DNA of 64,000 nucleotides from Nectonema munidae (taxonomy: Eukaryota > Nematomorpha > Nectonematoida > Nectonematidae), in NCBI GenBank assembly GCA_030549495.1, contig JAUIRK010000036.1, positions 1 to 64,000 of the forward strand, given 5' to 3'. The number at the start of each line of letters is the position of its first letter. Within the stretch, counting starts at the first letter, position 1. The position numbers and the translations under genes are program-made. Positions 23,291 to 37,219 of the stretch are shown piece by piece. Under the pieces are notes generated by a model. That model worked only from the letters and a program-made list of their open reading frames with translations. It was not told the origin of the DNA and did not search any database.

Positions 23291-26200
23291 TTCTTCTTAA
23301 TTCTTTTCACTGTCAAATTGTGCTGAAGCCGCTAATTGATTGGAGCTGAAATTGTTATACTCAAAACAATCATCATTTCACGAAACCAAAAAAAAAGCAA
23401 AAAGATAGGGATAAGCGTGATGGATGTATCAATTTGTATCGATTGTCTGATAGGTTTATGCATGCTAAAAATGCTGAAGTACAAATGTGTTTTTTGCATC
23501 GATTAACGTCCAGCGATTCATATATGATACATCAAATGCTGTCAAGTCTCTGCAACTCCTTGTGCAATGTTTTCCCAATATTCCACTGTACTCAGGCTCA
23601 ATGGAGTGTTTTCAGTCACCAAGTTGAAATAAAACTTGCTAGCATGATTTTTTCAGTGAAAATCTGAGCATAAAGATTTCATTTTTCCTGAAAAATATTT
23701 AAAAATGTCGAAAAAACACTTTTTGATTATGCTAAGATAACATTTGGTATCAGTAAACTTAGTAAACTTAAATCTAGTAAACTTAGATTTTTTTAATGTT
23801 AACCCAAGACCAACTACTCAATTCATTGACCCCAAAATTATTATATTTCCCGTGTTTTTTTTTAGATATAGTTCATTTTTTGGGGAAATATTTTAACTTA
23901 TCCATGCATTCAAAGTGTCATTATATGAGCCCACTTTAGAGTTCATTGACCTAAAAATCACGTTTCAAATTTTTAAGGTATAGGAGATTTTTACTAATTT
24001 AAAGTCAGCTTATACATTTCCTTAACCCCTATATTTTAGTTAGAAAAAAAATTTCATGCCGAACATGATATTTCGGCGACATTCACCTACAAATAAAATT
24101 TTTTGCGTACTTAGATTTCAACCGCGTAGTAACTTAATTTTGATTAGAACCAGTACTGTAAAATTATCGTTAAATTGCTATCATCTAAATGGTTAAACAT
24201 TAGTGAAATGAGGTTTTACTATTGTTTTGTAAGCTTTCTATTTAATGGATTATAAATCATAATTCTACCAGCTAAAAAGTTTTTTTGAAAAAAATCTTCC
24301 AAGTTGAGAATCTAAGAAAAAATTTTGAAGTAAACATTTTTTTAATTATAATTAAAATAAAAAAAAGCTTCCTAAATTTAAAAAAACACTGAACTTTCAT
24401 GTACAGTGTACTTTACGAAATAAATCATGGGATGTAAATAGGACAAGGGAATCAGAAAACTTCTTTTTTGTGTAGCGAATGAAAATCAGAAAACTTTGTA
24501 GTTCAACGGGGAATCCAAATGGCGAGGAGTGGCTAAACTTTGATGAATAAAAAGTTACATTTTTTCACTTTCAATTCCATTTGTGCCACATTCCGAAAGA
24601 TAAATAAAAAACCATTTTTTATACTCTCTCTCTCTTAAAAGTCATTCACAAATTTAGTTAAAAATAATTTTAAAAAAAAGCATTTAAGCGGGTATTTTGA
24701 ATAACAATAAATAAACATACTAAATTGAAATAGGAATTCCTCATAACCGTATCGATTCAATCATAAAAAAAATTTCATAAAGCATCCTTTGTCGCCAAAT
24801 TATCCAACGCATTCAATTAGCCAGGGATGCAAAATTATCAATTCACGATAAATGATACATTCGAGATAAATAATCCATATAACACATATGTTTACTGTTC
24901 AGCTTGACTTGTAGCATAACGCCGGCAGAGAATATTCCGAATAACAATCACAAAAAATAATCGAATCCATTACCCTAAATAAACCTCCAAGGAAGGCCAA
25001 TAGAATTAGGGTTAAGTATTTTTTATTGGGGAAAGTTAAACTTTTCAGCAATTGATCATCAATCTTCATTCAAAAAAATTAAAAAAAAATTTTTATTCAT
25101 CAAACTAACAAAATAATTTTTAATCTATCCAAAAAATAACAATACTTTAATATTTTTAATTTTATAATATTATAATTTTTTTAATTTTTTATTTATAAGT
25201 AATATAGTCAGTAAATTATTATAAAAAAAGAAAATTTTGATAAAGTCAAAATATATCTAAAAATAACCCTTATAAAAAAATATAAAAATAAGACATATTT
25301 TCTTCAAAAATGGAACTTGTTTGCTTTTATTTTAAAATTTCAAAAAATTTCATAATATAAAAAATTAAAATCAATCTAAATATAGGGCCTATAACTTCAT
25401 CCAATTCAAAAATGGAAGCTTTCCAAGTATATAGGTCTTTAAAATTTCATTCAATTAGCAGGAATAAGCACCTAGGTTATTAAGATAAGCTGTTGATAAA
25501 ATTGTCTTCTTGTTTAACATTTGAAAATAGTTATCAACATAAAGTTTCATATTTTATTGAGTAAAATGAAAGACAAGGGCCTGTAAATGTTCTTCTTTGT
25601 ATTTTTGATTAGTTGGTTTCAAGAAAAACATTTCAAAAATAAGATAAGTAATAGAAGGTGTTGAATTGTTTATATGCAACTAGCTTGACTTTTTGGTAGA
25701 TTCTTATCGTTAGGAAAGCTTTCGCGTGAAATCACTACTGAGACGAAAGCCTTCGCCAAAATTTCCTTTGCTTTGAAGTCTTTTAGGCGCATCGAAGCGT
25801 TCCATGTCTAGAGATTGATGTGTTCAATCTGTTCTAACTTGGATATTGTTTGAAGCAAATAAGACTTTTGAGAATGGTCAACTCTAAGTATGCGTATATA
25901 TAATTTTCTATCCAGAAAAAAATTTTATTTAAATTTCTTCATGATTGATTTTATCATTCTTTTGCAGCCCACGTTTGACAAGCTTAAACTTTTTTAAAAT
26001 TTAAATTATAATCAATTATTATATTTCAATTTTTATATTGATACATATTTGAGTACTTGACATACAGTATCAATTCATCTTCTCAGATATTTCTGAATAT
26101 TTTAGTTTAAAGGAGGAAACATATGAAGAAGATGGAACGCATAAAATGGCAGAATTTATTAACATATGTTTATAGAATTTTAAGAGGGTTCAAAAATTTC

Positions 26201-27956
26201 ATTGCAAAATCCCATAACTTGATAACAATTTTTTCTAATGATAATATCTCCGATGCATCCGCTTTTAAGAATAGTATCATACCTAGGTTTTTATTATCTA
26301 TCATGAAGTTCAACAAATTCGTGTTACATTGAATTTCTAAAGAGAATTGCAAAAGGACAAAATGGAATTAGAAATGGTATGTAAAATGCCAAAATTGATC
26401 ACTTTTCTAATTCCTGTTTCAATTGGAAAAGCATTTCCGAGCCATGCCAGAGTAACTTCCTGAAGCAGCATAGCGCAACACTTGAGATGACTGCATGCGC
26501 TAAGCGAGGTAAACTTTGCATTGCTTGCAGACAAAAGAAACGCAAGGAGCTTTCAATAAACTGAAATCGAGATGGAAAAAAATCAATCGAATATCGTCTT
26601 CTTCATGCGCTACGACACTTCGAAAGGAGGAAGTAGCTCTCAAAATTTCTTCTTTGTCAAGTAAGAAGCGCAGCATGCTCTTGTGCGAGCTTGTTATTAA
26701 TGAATAATAATGATAATGATATATAATAATAAATTCAAGCTCATTTTTCAAATCACTCAACAACGATTTGTGCTATCCCATTTAAGTTCATTTCTCTCCG
26801 CTATACGTTTTGTGATAAGTAAGAAGCTTAGTTTTTATTTGTTAGCTTTTTTGATATTATATATGTTCCGTTTTCATTTTAAAAATCCTTTCATGCACAA
26901 TGGGACACCAGAACACCTTAGAATGAAAAAACTCATTGAAAAAAATGATGATAAATTTTGGAGAACCAACAATGCCTTAAGGATAGATTTAAAGCGAACA
27001 TGGTTTAATGCTTTTTGGCGCTTTCATTTACGCTTTGTTTAACACTTTAAACACTTTGCACCAAATGTGTCAAGAAATGTATAGTCGATGATTAGTCTTG
27101 ATCCTCGAAAGATTATTGTGGAATTTATTTCATAAATTTGTAGAAGTAAACATCTTATCTCTTGAGCCAACAAGTCTTAAAAACGGAATTTTATCCGAAA
27201 TGTGATTTACTAAATAAACAATCCAACAGATTATAGCTATTAAGAAGCTTCCTACGACATTTTACGAATAATAAGCTATATTAATAAGTTTTTTTCTAAT
27301 ACAGATTCATGTTACGAGCTAGGTTAGGCATAGTCGGTAATCTGGCCTCTGTAGGAGTCTGCTTGTAGGATTTTTTTTCTGAGTGAAATTTCGAATTGTT
27401 GTATAAAAGTGAATCCCTAGCTAAATATAATATATGCCTGTATTAGAAATCTTTTTTTCAAGTGGGGTAAAGGTTGAACGCTTTACACGTGATATTGGCT
27501 GAAAAGGGGGTTATGAGAGTCGAAATCAGTGATATTTTATCGGGAACCCTTTGTGGAACAGTGTGATAACATTGTCCCAAAAGTAGCATGTGTGTCTTTT
27601 GTGTCGGCATCTTTGAAATGTTAAAGAATTATATAAAAGATAACATAAATTCAGGAAAACATATTTTAGAAAAAAAATTGTTTTTCATTCTCAGATATAT
27701 TTGAAGGCTACACCAAAAACTTTGCCAAATCTGGTCCAATAATAATGGTTACGTTGAACTTTGATCTTTGATCTTCTCTTTAGAGAAAAACTAAAAGTAA
27801 CAGTAAAGGCTTTTAACTTTGGCTCATTAGTTGGTCATCTTTTTTATTTTGTGGTCTCGCGTTGGAGTCCTGTGGGCGCATTCAGTGTTATAAAAGGTAC
27901 AAGATTTAGTTGGGAATCTTGAAAATCATAAACAACATTATAAAGTTCAAATTATT
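23291..27956. other. unassigned part of the duplicated block, copy B
   Basis: Counterpart of 9,263-14,000. An open frame at 26,710-27,042 is 110 codons here against 79 in copy A because of a one-base A-run difference; its product is not recognised. No RNA gene seen. Confidence 0.4.
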
Positions 27957-30140
27957 GGCTGTTGTGATATCAATCAAACTATACTTTTTAAGTAGTTTAA
28001 TATATAAGCAATGCTATAAAGCATAAAAATTACAACATATATCTAAATGAATAAATAATATATTTATTTTACATTACTTAGTAAGCAAACATTTGATACA
28101 AAAAAAAACTTTTTTTTATCGAATTCAAACTATAATAGAATTTCATTGAATATATTTTACTAAAGATTCTAGATATAATTTAAAAAAATAAGTGAATAAA
28201 TCAAAAAAAAATTATAAAAATGAGTTAAAAATAAAAATACATACTTTATTTCTATTCAATACTTGAGGTTACATAATTCCTTCAAAGAGTTTAAAAACAA
28301 AGTGAAGCACAAAAGAATAGTAATGTATAGTTTTATTAACTATTTTACAAATCCAATTCATCATTCGTGAAATAAAAACCAGAAGTTTCAATTTTTAGAT
28401 AAAATTTCGTGTTGACTCAGAGTAGTCAGTAACTGCATTCACTTCTGAAAAAAGTGAAACAATTATTGATGTAGGTCGTAGGAAAACAAATTTGTTATGC
28501 TCGTATCAAAACATTTCATCAATTTATAGCAAAACACACCGAGCTTGTATCTGATTGATTTACGTATAGCGTTTGTATTTATGTTGTGTGGTTCTGGTTC
28601 TATTCTTATAAGATGTTTCGCTCAGCATAGGTAGCAGTTCATAAGTGTATGGATGTGTTTTGTATGCGTTTGAATAACAAAAACATTCTTTTGTAGTTAT
28701 TACTTGAACATATGCATCCAAACAAATAAGAAACAATACACGGAAAATATAACCAAATTCACCCACATATGCTACAGTCTACACTCGCTCAAATCGATCA
28801 GCGACATGTATAATTTGACGAGTTGTTTTGACACGAGCGTAATAAGTATATTTTCTTTCATCATCTGTTCTATCAATTCATTTTCATCTGAAATGAATGA
28901 ATCTTACGGTTACTACTCTGAGTGAGAATACAATTTTATCTGAAATTTGGAATTTTTCTTCTTTGTTACAAGTTTTAAATTCAAATGATAAATTAGAAAT
29001 TTTGGTTTGCTTAGCACAAAGTTATTTTGAATATTTTCCAATGCAATGAATGCCTACAAAATTGTAAATTAATAAAGAGAAATGATGTATCTGATGGATA
29101 TTGTTGGAAATGTTATGTTTGTGGTAAAAAAAGACGTTGCGACAGGATCTTTTTTTTTGCAAAAATCCACCTCACCTTAAATTCTATGATTTTGTTCATT
29201 TATGGATGGTGTCGTGAGTATTCATTAGACGCTATTATTCATGAAGCATCTATTGGAAGTGGACGAACTGCTGTGAGATTGCTTCAAGTTGGGTTGAAAG
29301 AAATAGTCTAACTGTTGGAGGTTTTGATGAAAACTTTGAACAAATTATAGTAGAAATTGATGAAAGCAAGTTTTTTCATAGAAAATATCACAGAGGTACT
29401 TAGAGAGAAGGTCATTGCTCTGTTTGGAGCAATTGAAAGAAATAGTAAGAAATGTTTTTTAGTTGAAGTTGAAGATAGGAGCGAAACAACTCTTCCACAA
29501 ATTATACAAAGACACATACTACCAGGTTCCATTATTATTTCTGACGGATGGCCTGCTTACAGGAAAATTTCTAACTATAATAATGGAGTTTATGATCATT
29601 GGGTAGTGATACACCAACGTAATTTTGTTGACCCAAATGATATGAACATTCAACGCAAAACATTGAAAATCTTTGGATGCGGGCCAAAGGAAAATTTAAA
29701 AGACAGTTTGGCACCTCCAACGAAATATTCAAATCATATTTAGAAGTGTTCGTTTGGAGAAGCCATTTTCCAAAAGCAAAATTATTTTCTGTTTTTAAAT
29801 TCTAGATTTATTGCAACCTCAAAGTATTGAACAGAGATAAAGTATGTATTTTTTATTTATAAATTAAATATATTTTTTTATTTACTCTCATACTTTAATG
29901 TAAATTAAATCTAGAATCTCTAGTAAAATATTTAAATAGTTAAATTTGAAATCTATAAAAAAAAAATTCTAATTTTTTTTTATTTACTGACACGATACTA
30001 ATGTAAATTAAATCTAGGATCTTTAGTAAAATATAGTTAATGAATTCTAATTAAATTTGAAATCTATAAAAATATTTTTCTTAATCTTTATATTATGATA
30101 GAGTTTACTAATGTATAGTTTGATTGACATCACAACAGCC
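27957..30140 (+). mobile_element. Merlin DNA transposon, block B copy
   Basis: Same inverted ends as the block A copy and the same flanking AATTATT repeats. Length 2,184 bp. Being in a duplicated block it does not represent a second transposition. Confidence 0.85.
29027..29728 (+). pseudogene. Merlin (ISXO2-like) transposase pseudogene, block B
   Basis: The N-terminal frame is longer here than in copy A because an A-run is one base longer. It joins the zinc ribbon CGKKRRC to IYGWCREYSLDAII and SGRTAVRLLQVGLKEIV before a stop. The motifs VEIDESKF, SDGWPAY and IENLWMRAKGKFKRQFG are all still readable in separate frames. Confidence 0.85.
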
Positions 30141-30183
30141 AATTATTTGTCAAAGAAATTTTTTGATTGACAGAACCGTAAAG

Positions 30184-30570
30184 TAAAAGATTACCCTAGT
30201 TTTAGTTCTGAATCAGTTTTTGCATTTAGAGGTTCTAAAATGTCTGAAAGTGTAATCAAATGTTCTATTTACGTCTAATTACAAAAATATTTTTGAAATT
30301 TAAATAAAATATCTGCATTTACACCAAATGGAAGATGCTGGTTTCATTTTTTGACTCAGTTTTGACATTTATGGTTTTAAAAAATCTGAAAGCTTTAATC
30401 AGATTTGCGATTTACTTCTAGATACTGTCTTCAAAAATATTTTCAAAAAAATAAAATATAGGTTTTTATACATAAATCGATTATTCTTATTTTATTTCTG
30501 TACTCCATTTTGGCCAATACGTTTAAAAAATATCTGGAAGGGGCAATTGAATTAGTGATGTATGCCTGAA
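30184..30570. repeat. left arm of the satellite inverted repeat, block B
   Basis: Counterpart of 16,240-16,640, mirrored by about 31,815-32,210. Confidence 0.75.
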
Positions 30571-31280
30571 AATCAGTTCTGTAAAAGATTAGTTTGAGAG
30601 GAGGAAGCAACCTGAAAAATAATTGGAAAGAGAACGTGTGATCAAATATAATAATTAAAAAAATATATGTATCTTGACTAAATGGAAAATCTACCATTTT
30701 CTAATGAACTAGGAAGTGGTGTAATGCTCTAATTTTGGATGCTTCAAAAAAAGATTTTCACTGTGAAAAAGGAGTTCCCATTCTACAAATGAAAAATCTT
30801 TAAATCTATAGCTTATCATCTAGGATGACAGTTATCATTTAACTAAGATGCGTAGGAAATCTGAAAATTTGTCACTATCAAGATAATTTTAAACTTAAAT
30901 TGAATTTTTCCATATTTTTCCTTTTGGGTGAAAGTGAGAATCTTTTAGATGAAGAAGGTGGAAACTTTTCATTCATGAAATTCAACTACCATGAAAATGG
31001 TTTCAAAAGATGCAGCTAACGATTTTTGGAAAAGTCACAAAATTTGATGGGATATCATTCAACCAATTTTCTACAATTAATTTTTTAGTGAAGCAATAAT
31101 TAACAGAAATGATTAGTGTGATAAATTATTATCATTTCTCTTGACTATCGAATATAAAACATATGTAGAGATGAAGACCCATGAAACATTCATTAGTGAA
31201 TCAATTGTCATATAGTTTTTCGTATAAACTGCTAATTTCAATTTTATTCGTTTGCTCTTCCAAACAAATGTTAAACTTTA

Positions 31281-31870
31281 ATTTGTTTAATTATATGGCT
31301 TCAACTATGCAAAAGATTTGGATTTTTAAATGCGCTGGAAGTTCTACATCAACCCTTATTTTCCATTAGAAAAATGTTCCCAATATTCTGAAAAATGAAA
31401 CTTCCTTTTTCTAAGAAAATCAAAATCATAGAGCAATTTTTGGCAAAGAAATCAATCGAAGAGGAAATTTCTGAAATGCCCTGTTATTATGGCCTGTCTT
31501 TTACATCCATTGCAACTTGTCGCTTCATTCAAGAAAATTTACGTAGAGAAAAGTATGACAAAGCTCCACCTTCTACTCACACACTGTAAGAAAAATGATG
31601 ATGAATTTTTATTTTAAACAAAAAGATAAACTGAAGCAATACTTGAAAGAAAAAGTGAAAGACAGAGAAAGATTTTCTCTTACTCTTGATGAATTCACGT
31701 CAAAACAAAATAAATCTTACATGATCATTAATTTACATGGGAATGAAGACTTTTGGTCGCTTGAGATCGTTCTTGTAAAGGGTTCTTTACTTGTAAAGGG
31801 AAATTTTTTTACAGAACTGATTTTCAGGCATACATTACTAATTCAATTGCCACTTCGAGATATTTTTTAA
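31281..31870 (+). pseudogene. hAT transposase, N-terminal half, block B
   Basis: Same as 17,337-17,926, with FSLTLDEFTSKQNKSYM intact. The BED-like stretch has an additional stop compared with copy A. Confidence 0.75.
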
Positions 31871-33400
31871 CCGTATTATCCAAAATCCAGTACAGAAATA
31901 AAATAAACATAGTTGATTTTTTATAAAATAGATATTTTATTTTTTTGAAAATATTTTTGAAGACAGTATCTAGAAGTAAACCGCAAATCTGATTCAAGCT
32001 TTCAGATACTTTAAAACCATAAATTCCAAACCTGAGTCCAAAAATGAAACCAGCATCTTCCATTTGGCATAAAAACAGATATTTTATTTAAATTTCAAAA
32101 ATATTTCTGTAGACATTAGACGTAAATCGAAAATTTGATTGACACTTTCAGACATTTAAAACCTCTAAATGCAAAAAAATGATTTCAGAAATAAAAATTA
32201 TCATGGTCGAATTGGTATAAAAACATATATTTCATGTAAAATTAGAAAGAATATTTTGGGATATAGTTTTCAGACATAAACTGCAAATTTGATTGACACT
32301 AGCAGTAAAACCTCTAAATGCGAAAACTGTGTTCAGAAATGAAATCATCATGATCTATTTGCTATAAAAACAAATTTTAGAACTAAACGCAAATTTAATT
32401 GATACTTATATGTATTTTCAAATTCAAACTGCAAAAATTGAGTCCATAAATGAAACTAGCATGGTTGATTTGGTATAAAAACATATATTTAATTGTAAAA
32501 TTTGAATGAATGTTTTTGTAGACAATTTTTAGAAGTAAACCGCAAATTTGATTAACTCTTATAGGTATTTTCACATCCTAAATGTAAAAAATTAGTTCAG
32601 AAATGAAAACAGCATGATTGATTTGCTATAAAAACATATATTTCAAGAGAATATTTTTGGAGACAATTTTCAGAAGTAAACCGCAAATTTGATTTATGCT
32701 TATAGGTATTTTCAAATCCTAAATGTAAAAAATGAGTTCAAAAATGAAAACAGCATGATTGATTTGGCATAAAAACAAATATTTCATGTAAAATTGAGAG
32801 AATATTTTTGGAGATAGCTTTTAGAAGTAAACCGCAAATTTTGACTGATATTTTAAAACCTCTAAATGTGAAAAATGAGTTCAGAAATGAAAACAGCACC
32901 GCAAATTTGATTAACCCTTATAGGTATTTTCACATCCTAAACGTAAAAAATGAGTCCATAAATGAAACCAGCATGGCCGATTTAGTATAACACGTATATT
33001 TCATTGTTAAATTTGAATGAATGTTTTTGGAGATAATTTTTAGAAGTAAACCGCAAATTTGATTAACACTTATAGGTATTTTCAGATCCTAAATGTAAAA
33101 AACGAGTCCAGAAATGAAACCAGCATCGCCGATTTAGTATAACGCATATATTTTATGTAAAATGTGAAGGAATGTTTTTGGAGACAATTTTCAGAAGTAA
33201 ACCGCAAATTTGATTACTACTCATAGGTATTTTCAAATCCTAAATGTAAAAAATGAGTCCAGAAATGAAAACAGCATGACCGATTTAGTATAAAAACATA
33301 TATTTTATGTAAAATTTGAAGGTATATTTTATTAGATATATTTTTGATCAATCAAAATTTTGATTGACATTTTCTAAAAAATAGCCATGATTATTGAAAA
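31871..33400. repeat. 151-bp satellite array, block B (longer)
   Basis: Carries about 3.5 more units than copy A, centred on 32,450-32,990. The extra units are variants with GATTGATTTG in place of GACCGATTTAG. Array length is thus unstable since the duplication. Confidence 0.85.
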
Positions 33401-33768
33401 AATTAAATATATAAAGTGTTATGCGTTCCAAACTGTATATAATTATAAATTTTCAGGGTATTATATAATATAGATCCTAAGTTATAAGGTTAAGTACAGA
33501 TAATGTCAAAATTTTGCTGAAAAATTTTAATTTTTTATTTTGATTGACAGTTTTGAACATGAAGGGGTCATTCAACTACCATGAAAATGGTTTCAAAAGA
33601 TGCAGCTAGCAATTTTAGGAAAAGTCACCAAATTTGAAGGGATATGATTCAGCCAATTTTCTACAATTAATTTTTTAGTGAAGGGCGGGGGGGGGGGGGC
33701 TATGTTCGTTTTACGCCCCCCCCCCAGCACTAATAGGGTTAAAATGTAGAAGTTTCATCACATTATAG

Positions 33769-34748
33769 CGAGTTTTCACTTGAAACTGATTGTTCTCTAT
33801 CGATTCCAAAGATACGCGAAGACTATTCGATTGTAATTGAAAAAATAAGAAAAAATTGTAAACTCTTTAGAAAGTCACCAGTCAAAAACGATATGATACA
33901 AGATAATATAGTGAAGCAAGAGTTAGGCAAAAATTTTAATTTGGTGCTAGATTGCAAAACCAGGTGGAACAGTATAGTTGCAATGCTAAAAAGGATAATA
34001 ATGGTGAAAGCATGTATTTGCTATGCTCTAATGAAAATTCATGGTGCTGAAAATTTATTACTAAATCAAGAAGAATGGCAAGTGATAGAAGACATTGTCC
34101 AGTAAGTAGAGAATGTACTAAACAATATATGCTCAATCGACAGTAATCTGTTAAAATGTGATATATTTATAAATTTTCTTTCAAGAAAACTTAAATCCTG
34201 CAATCATACCCAACGAATAGAGTTGAATCAAACACTGAGGAAAAGATATAACTGATAAAAATATATTTGTATTAAAATATCTTCATAATCCTGAACAAAG
34301 TTTAAGTGAAGATGCTGATATCAAACAAATGGCAAGGTATTTTTCAAAGATTATTTCCACCTACTACTGAAACTGAGGAACATGAATTACAACTTAGTGA
34401 TGTTTACAAGGAAGTGAGGCAAAAAATGAAATCAACTGAAGACTGTTATACCGAATATTTGGAAGAAATGGAAAATATGATGCATGTTCCACAAGCCAAA
34501 AAAATTCGACATAGAAAGCGAGTTTGAACTTTTTAAATTACAAAAAGAACGTGGAAATCAATTGGAATCATTATACCTAGCTCTGTGCACAATTAAACCA
34601 ACACGTGTGGAAGCTGAAAGACTCTTTCTACTCCTCGTAAGATTATTACCATAAGTTAAGGAAGAGTTTATCCTATGAGATTATTGATGCTCTTTGTTGT
34701 TTAAAACAATATTTTCAAAAGGGCAAAAAATTTTTAAATAAAAAATGA
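33769..34748 (+). pseudogene. hAT transposase, C-terminal half, block B
   Basis: DCKTRWNSIVAMLKR retains the Trp lost in copy A. The EAERLF segment differs by one base from copy A and changes frame there. The dimerisation segment LRKSLSYEIIDALCC is followed by the same stop. Confidence 0.75.
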
Positions 34749-34807
34749 TTTAATTTTTTCTTAGAAACAAAAGCTTTGACAGATGAGATGCCCATTGAGG
34801 TGAAATA

Positions 34808-34952
34808 ATTATAACAAATATAAAAAATTGTAAAAACTGGACAATTTATTGCTGATTTTGCGGACTCGTTTCGGAGTATAAACTCCTTTTTCAAGGCAAT
34901 TTATACTCCGAAACTATAATGTCCAATTGTTACAATTTTTTATATTTGTTTT
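34808..34952. repeat. foldback element with nested hairpins, block B
   Basis: Copy of 20,341-20,484, with both stems preserved. Confidence 0.75.
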
Positions 34953-35362
34953 AATTAATTTTTTTTGTTCTCTTTATAAAGATAGTTATTCTATAAATCA
35001 GAAACGCACAACCGGGAACGGGCAAGGCCCCCTCTCAGATGCGATTTTAAGGCAAGTAAAAAAAGCCTTTCGCTCTACCAATAATTTTGAATTTTTTCAA
35101 TTTTGTATCTTTTTTATTTTATTGATTTGTTTGCTTGCTTGCAAGAAGACTTTACTATTTCCATATTACTTTTATTTTTTACGGTTGAGTTTTAGACACA
35201 AATTCTTTTAAAATAACATTTTAAATTATAAAAAAAAAGCCTCCCCCGCTTCAAATGATGTATTTTACATTTATATATCATATTACAAAAATTAAGCAGT
35301 TAATCGATCGGTTAAGAAAAATTAGTCGATCTTTTAACGGGTTAACAAAAAGACGGTTAAAT

Positions 35363-35740
35363 CCCACCACTGAATCTAGCATACTTGAAAATTGGTATAT
35401 TTGTACAATAAACTTTATACAATTATTTAGATAAAAAGTTCTTTTTTGAGATGAGCTGTCAAATATAAATCAATTTTTTGACAGGTTTTATTGATTTTCA
35501 TAAAAAATGAATATCACGACTGAATTCAGCATACTTGAAAAGGGTATATATGTGTAAGAAACTTTACATAATAATTTAGATAAAAAGTTTTCTTTGAGAC
35601 AAGCTGTCATAAGTTAAATCAATTTTTTGACAGGTTTGATTGATTTTCATAAAAAATGGGCATCACCACTAAATTCAGCATAGTTGAAATATATATATAA
35701 CATTAAAAATATTTATAAAAACTTATTAATATCTGAGAAA
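35363..35740. repeat. second satellite, block B (short)
   Basis: About two and a half units of the 150-bp satellite. It ends in CATAGTTGAAATATATATA and a short tail that is also found at 37,566-37,620, beyond the hAT. This tail probably marks the natural right edge of the array. Confidence 0.8.
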
Positions 35741-36164
35741 TTCATTTTTTTTTTCATATTTAGAAAATCTTTTTTGCATTGAAATACTAAAAACGTTTAA
35801 TATTTCTTCTAATACGCAAAATATAAAATCTGTTTTTGCTATTTAATAAAGTGTTTGAAAATCTTGACTTGTGGAATAATCTCAGAAGCATTTGCGGTTT
35901 TTGCATTAATCTAAAAAAAATTAAAATTACAAAATTTTTAAATTTTTTTTAATCTAAGCTTTACTTTCTGTAGATTGACTGAAGATTCTAAGTAAATTTC
36001 AACATTTTTCAATTAAATTCCATTGATCCAGCATACAGGCAAATTTGGAGTGTCTGAGCAATAGTTATCTCTAATATTTTTTTCTTCAAAAAGTGAATCA
36101 TGTATAACTAGTTGAGTAGTATATCTATATAATAATAATAATAATAATAATTTTATTTTCAAAA

Positions 36165-36352
36165 GTATATTTTTTAAAAAAAATTTGAAAAAAAAAAAAT
36201 GGGGGGGGGGAAAAAAAAAATAAGGGGATAAAAAGAAAAATTTTTTTTTGGGGGGGGGTAAAAAAAAAAAAAATTTAAATTTTTAGGGGAATATTTTGGG
36301 AAAAAAAAAAAAAAAAAAAAAGAGGGGGAAAAAAAAAAAAAAAAAAGGTATA
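36165..36352. other. A/G homopolymer tract, possibly an assembly artefact
   Basis: About 190 bases consist almost only of long A runs broken by G runs of 5-10 and a few T runs. The composition is unlike anything else in the window and lies inside the hAT interior. It may be a badly polished or gap-filled stretch. Confidence 0.6.
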
Positions 36353-36439
36353 TAAAGCAGATCAAACTTTTAAAACCAGTCTCGATACTTTGATTACTTC
36401 ACATATGTTAGCCGATGTATGGGAAGTCAAAAAAGGTTT

Positions 36440-37219
36440 AATTTTAAGAGCTAGGCATGTTTAATCGAAATGTTCATCGCTAAGATTAGCAGTCAAACTA
36501 AAAAAAATAAAAAAATTTAATAAACTAAACTAAATGACAAAAGTTTGTTCATAAATGATGTCAACTACTCCCAAAACTGAAAAAATCAAAAACTTGCTAG
36601 ACTACAAATATATTAAACAAAAATAAGTTTTTTTTAAAACTTATAACAAAAAAAGGGGTCAGAAACTTCCTGAAATGAATTGACATCATTTGTAAACAAA
36701 ATCATACTTTAAAATGTATACCTGATAAACGAAGAATTAGAAGTATTTGTCCATATATCTGTTGTCAAACTCATATTTGTTGCACTCTTAACTGTTAAAC
36801 CCTACATCTTCAACAATTGAAAAAGGTTGAAAATCGGTTATTATCATTCCTCAAATAGCTTTCTCAGCTTGAACACTTTCTATATTCAAAAGTTTATTGC
36901 GTTAATATGTTTCTTCCAAGGTTTTTGAGAACAAGTAAAAAAGTATCAATTTTTATTCTTCTTCTGATGTTAGAAAGTTTAGCTTTTTGACTTTCTTTTA
37001 TAAAATGGTCAACTTTCTTTTCTTCTTCTTCTAACTTCTCTTGATGATGAGTTTGAAGATGCTTTTTTAAGTTTGTTGTAGTGAATGTTTTTTTTTTCAT
37101 TTTTTCCTCCACGTGAAACATCTTTTTCACAAATATTACACACAACTTTAGTTTTGTCAAGTAAACTTACAGTAAAATATTTACAAACAATACTTTTGTG
37201 AGTAGGTTTATAAGACATT
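36440..37219 (-). pseudogene. hAT (BED-finger) transposase, N-terminal part
   Basis: Reading leftward from an ATG at about 37,219, after upstream in-frame codons: KSIVCKYFTVSLLDKTKVVC and NICEKDV, then in another frame TTNLKKHLQTHHQEK. Together these are a Cys2-His2 BED finger, the DNA-binding N terminus of Ac/ZBED-type hAT transposases. Further on come IVEDVGFN and SLTTDIWTNTSNS, which match the conserved linker and first catalytic Asp block (TDIWTS) of this group. At least three frame breaks are present and the rest of the catalytic domain is not readable. It belongs to the element with ends at 21,695 and 37,452. Confidence 0.78.

Larger units (their letters stand above)
22435..35935. repeat. 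14 kb tandem segmental duplication, copy B
   Basis: Starts at AAGGAT inside the piggyBac gene, joined to hAT interior through about 20 bases of AT-rich filler. It ends in the hAT interior segment at 35,746-35,935, after which the rest of the hAT continues. Relative to copy A it lacks the hAT left terminus and most units of the second satellite, and has about 525 more bases of the first satellite. Confidence 0.9.
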
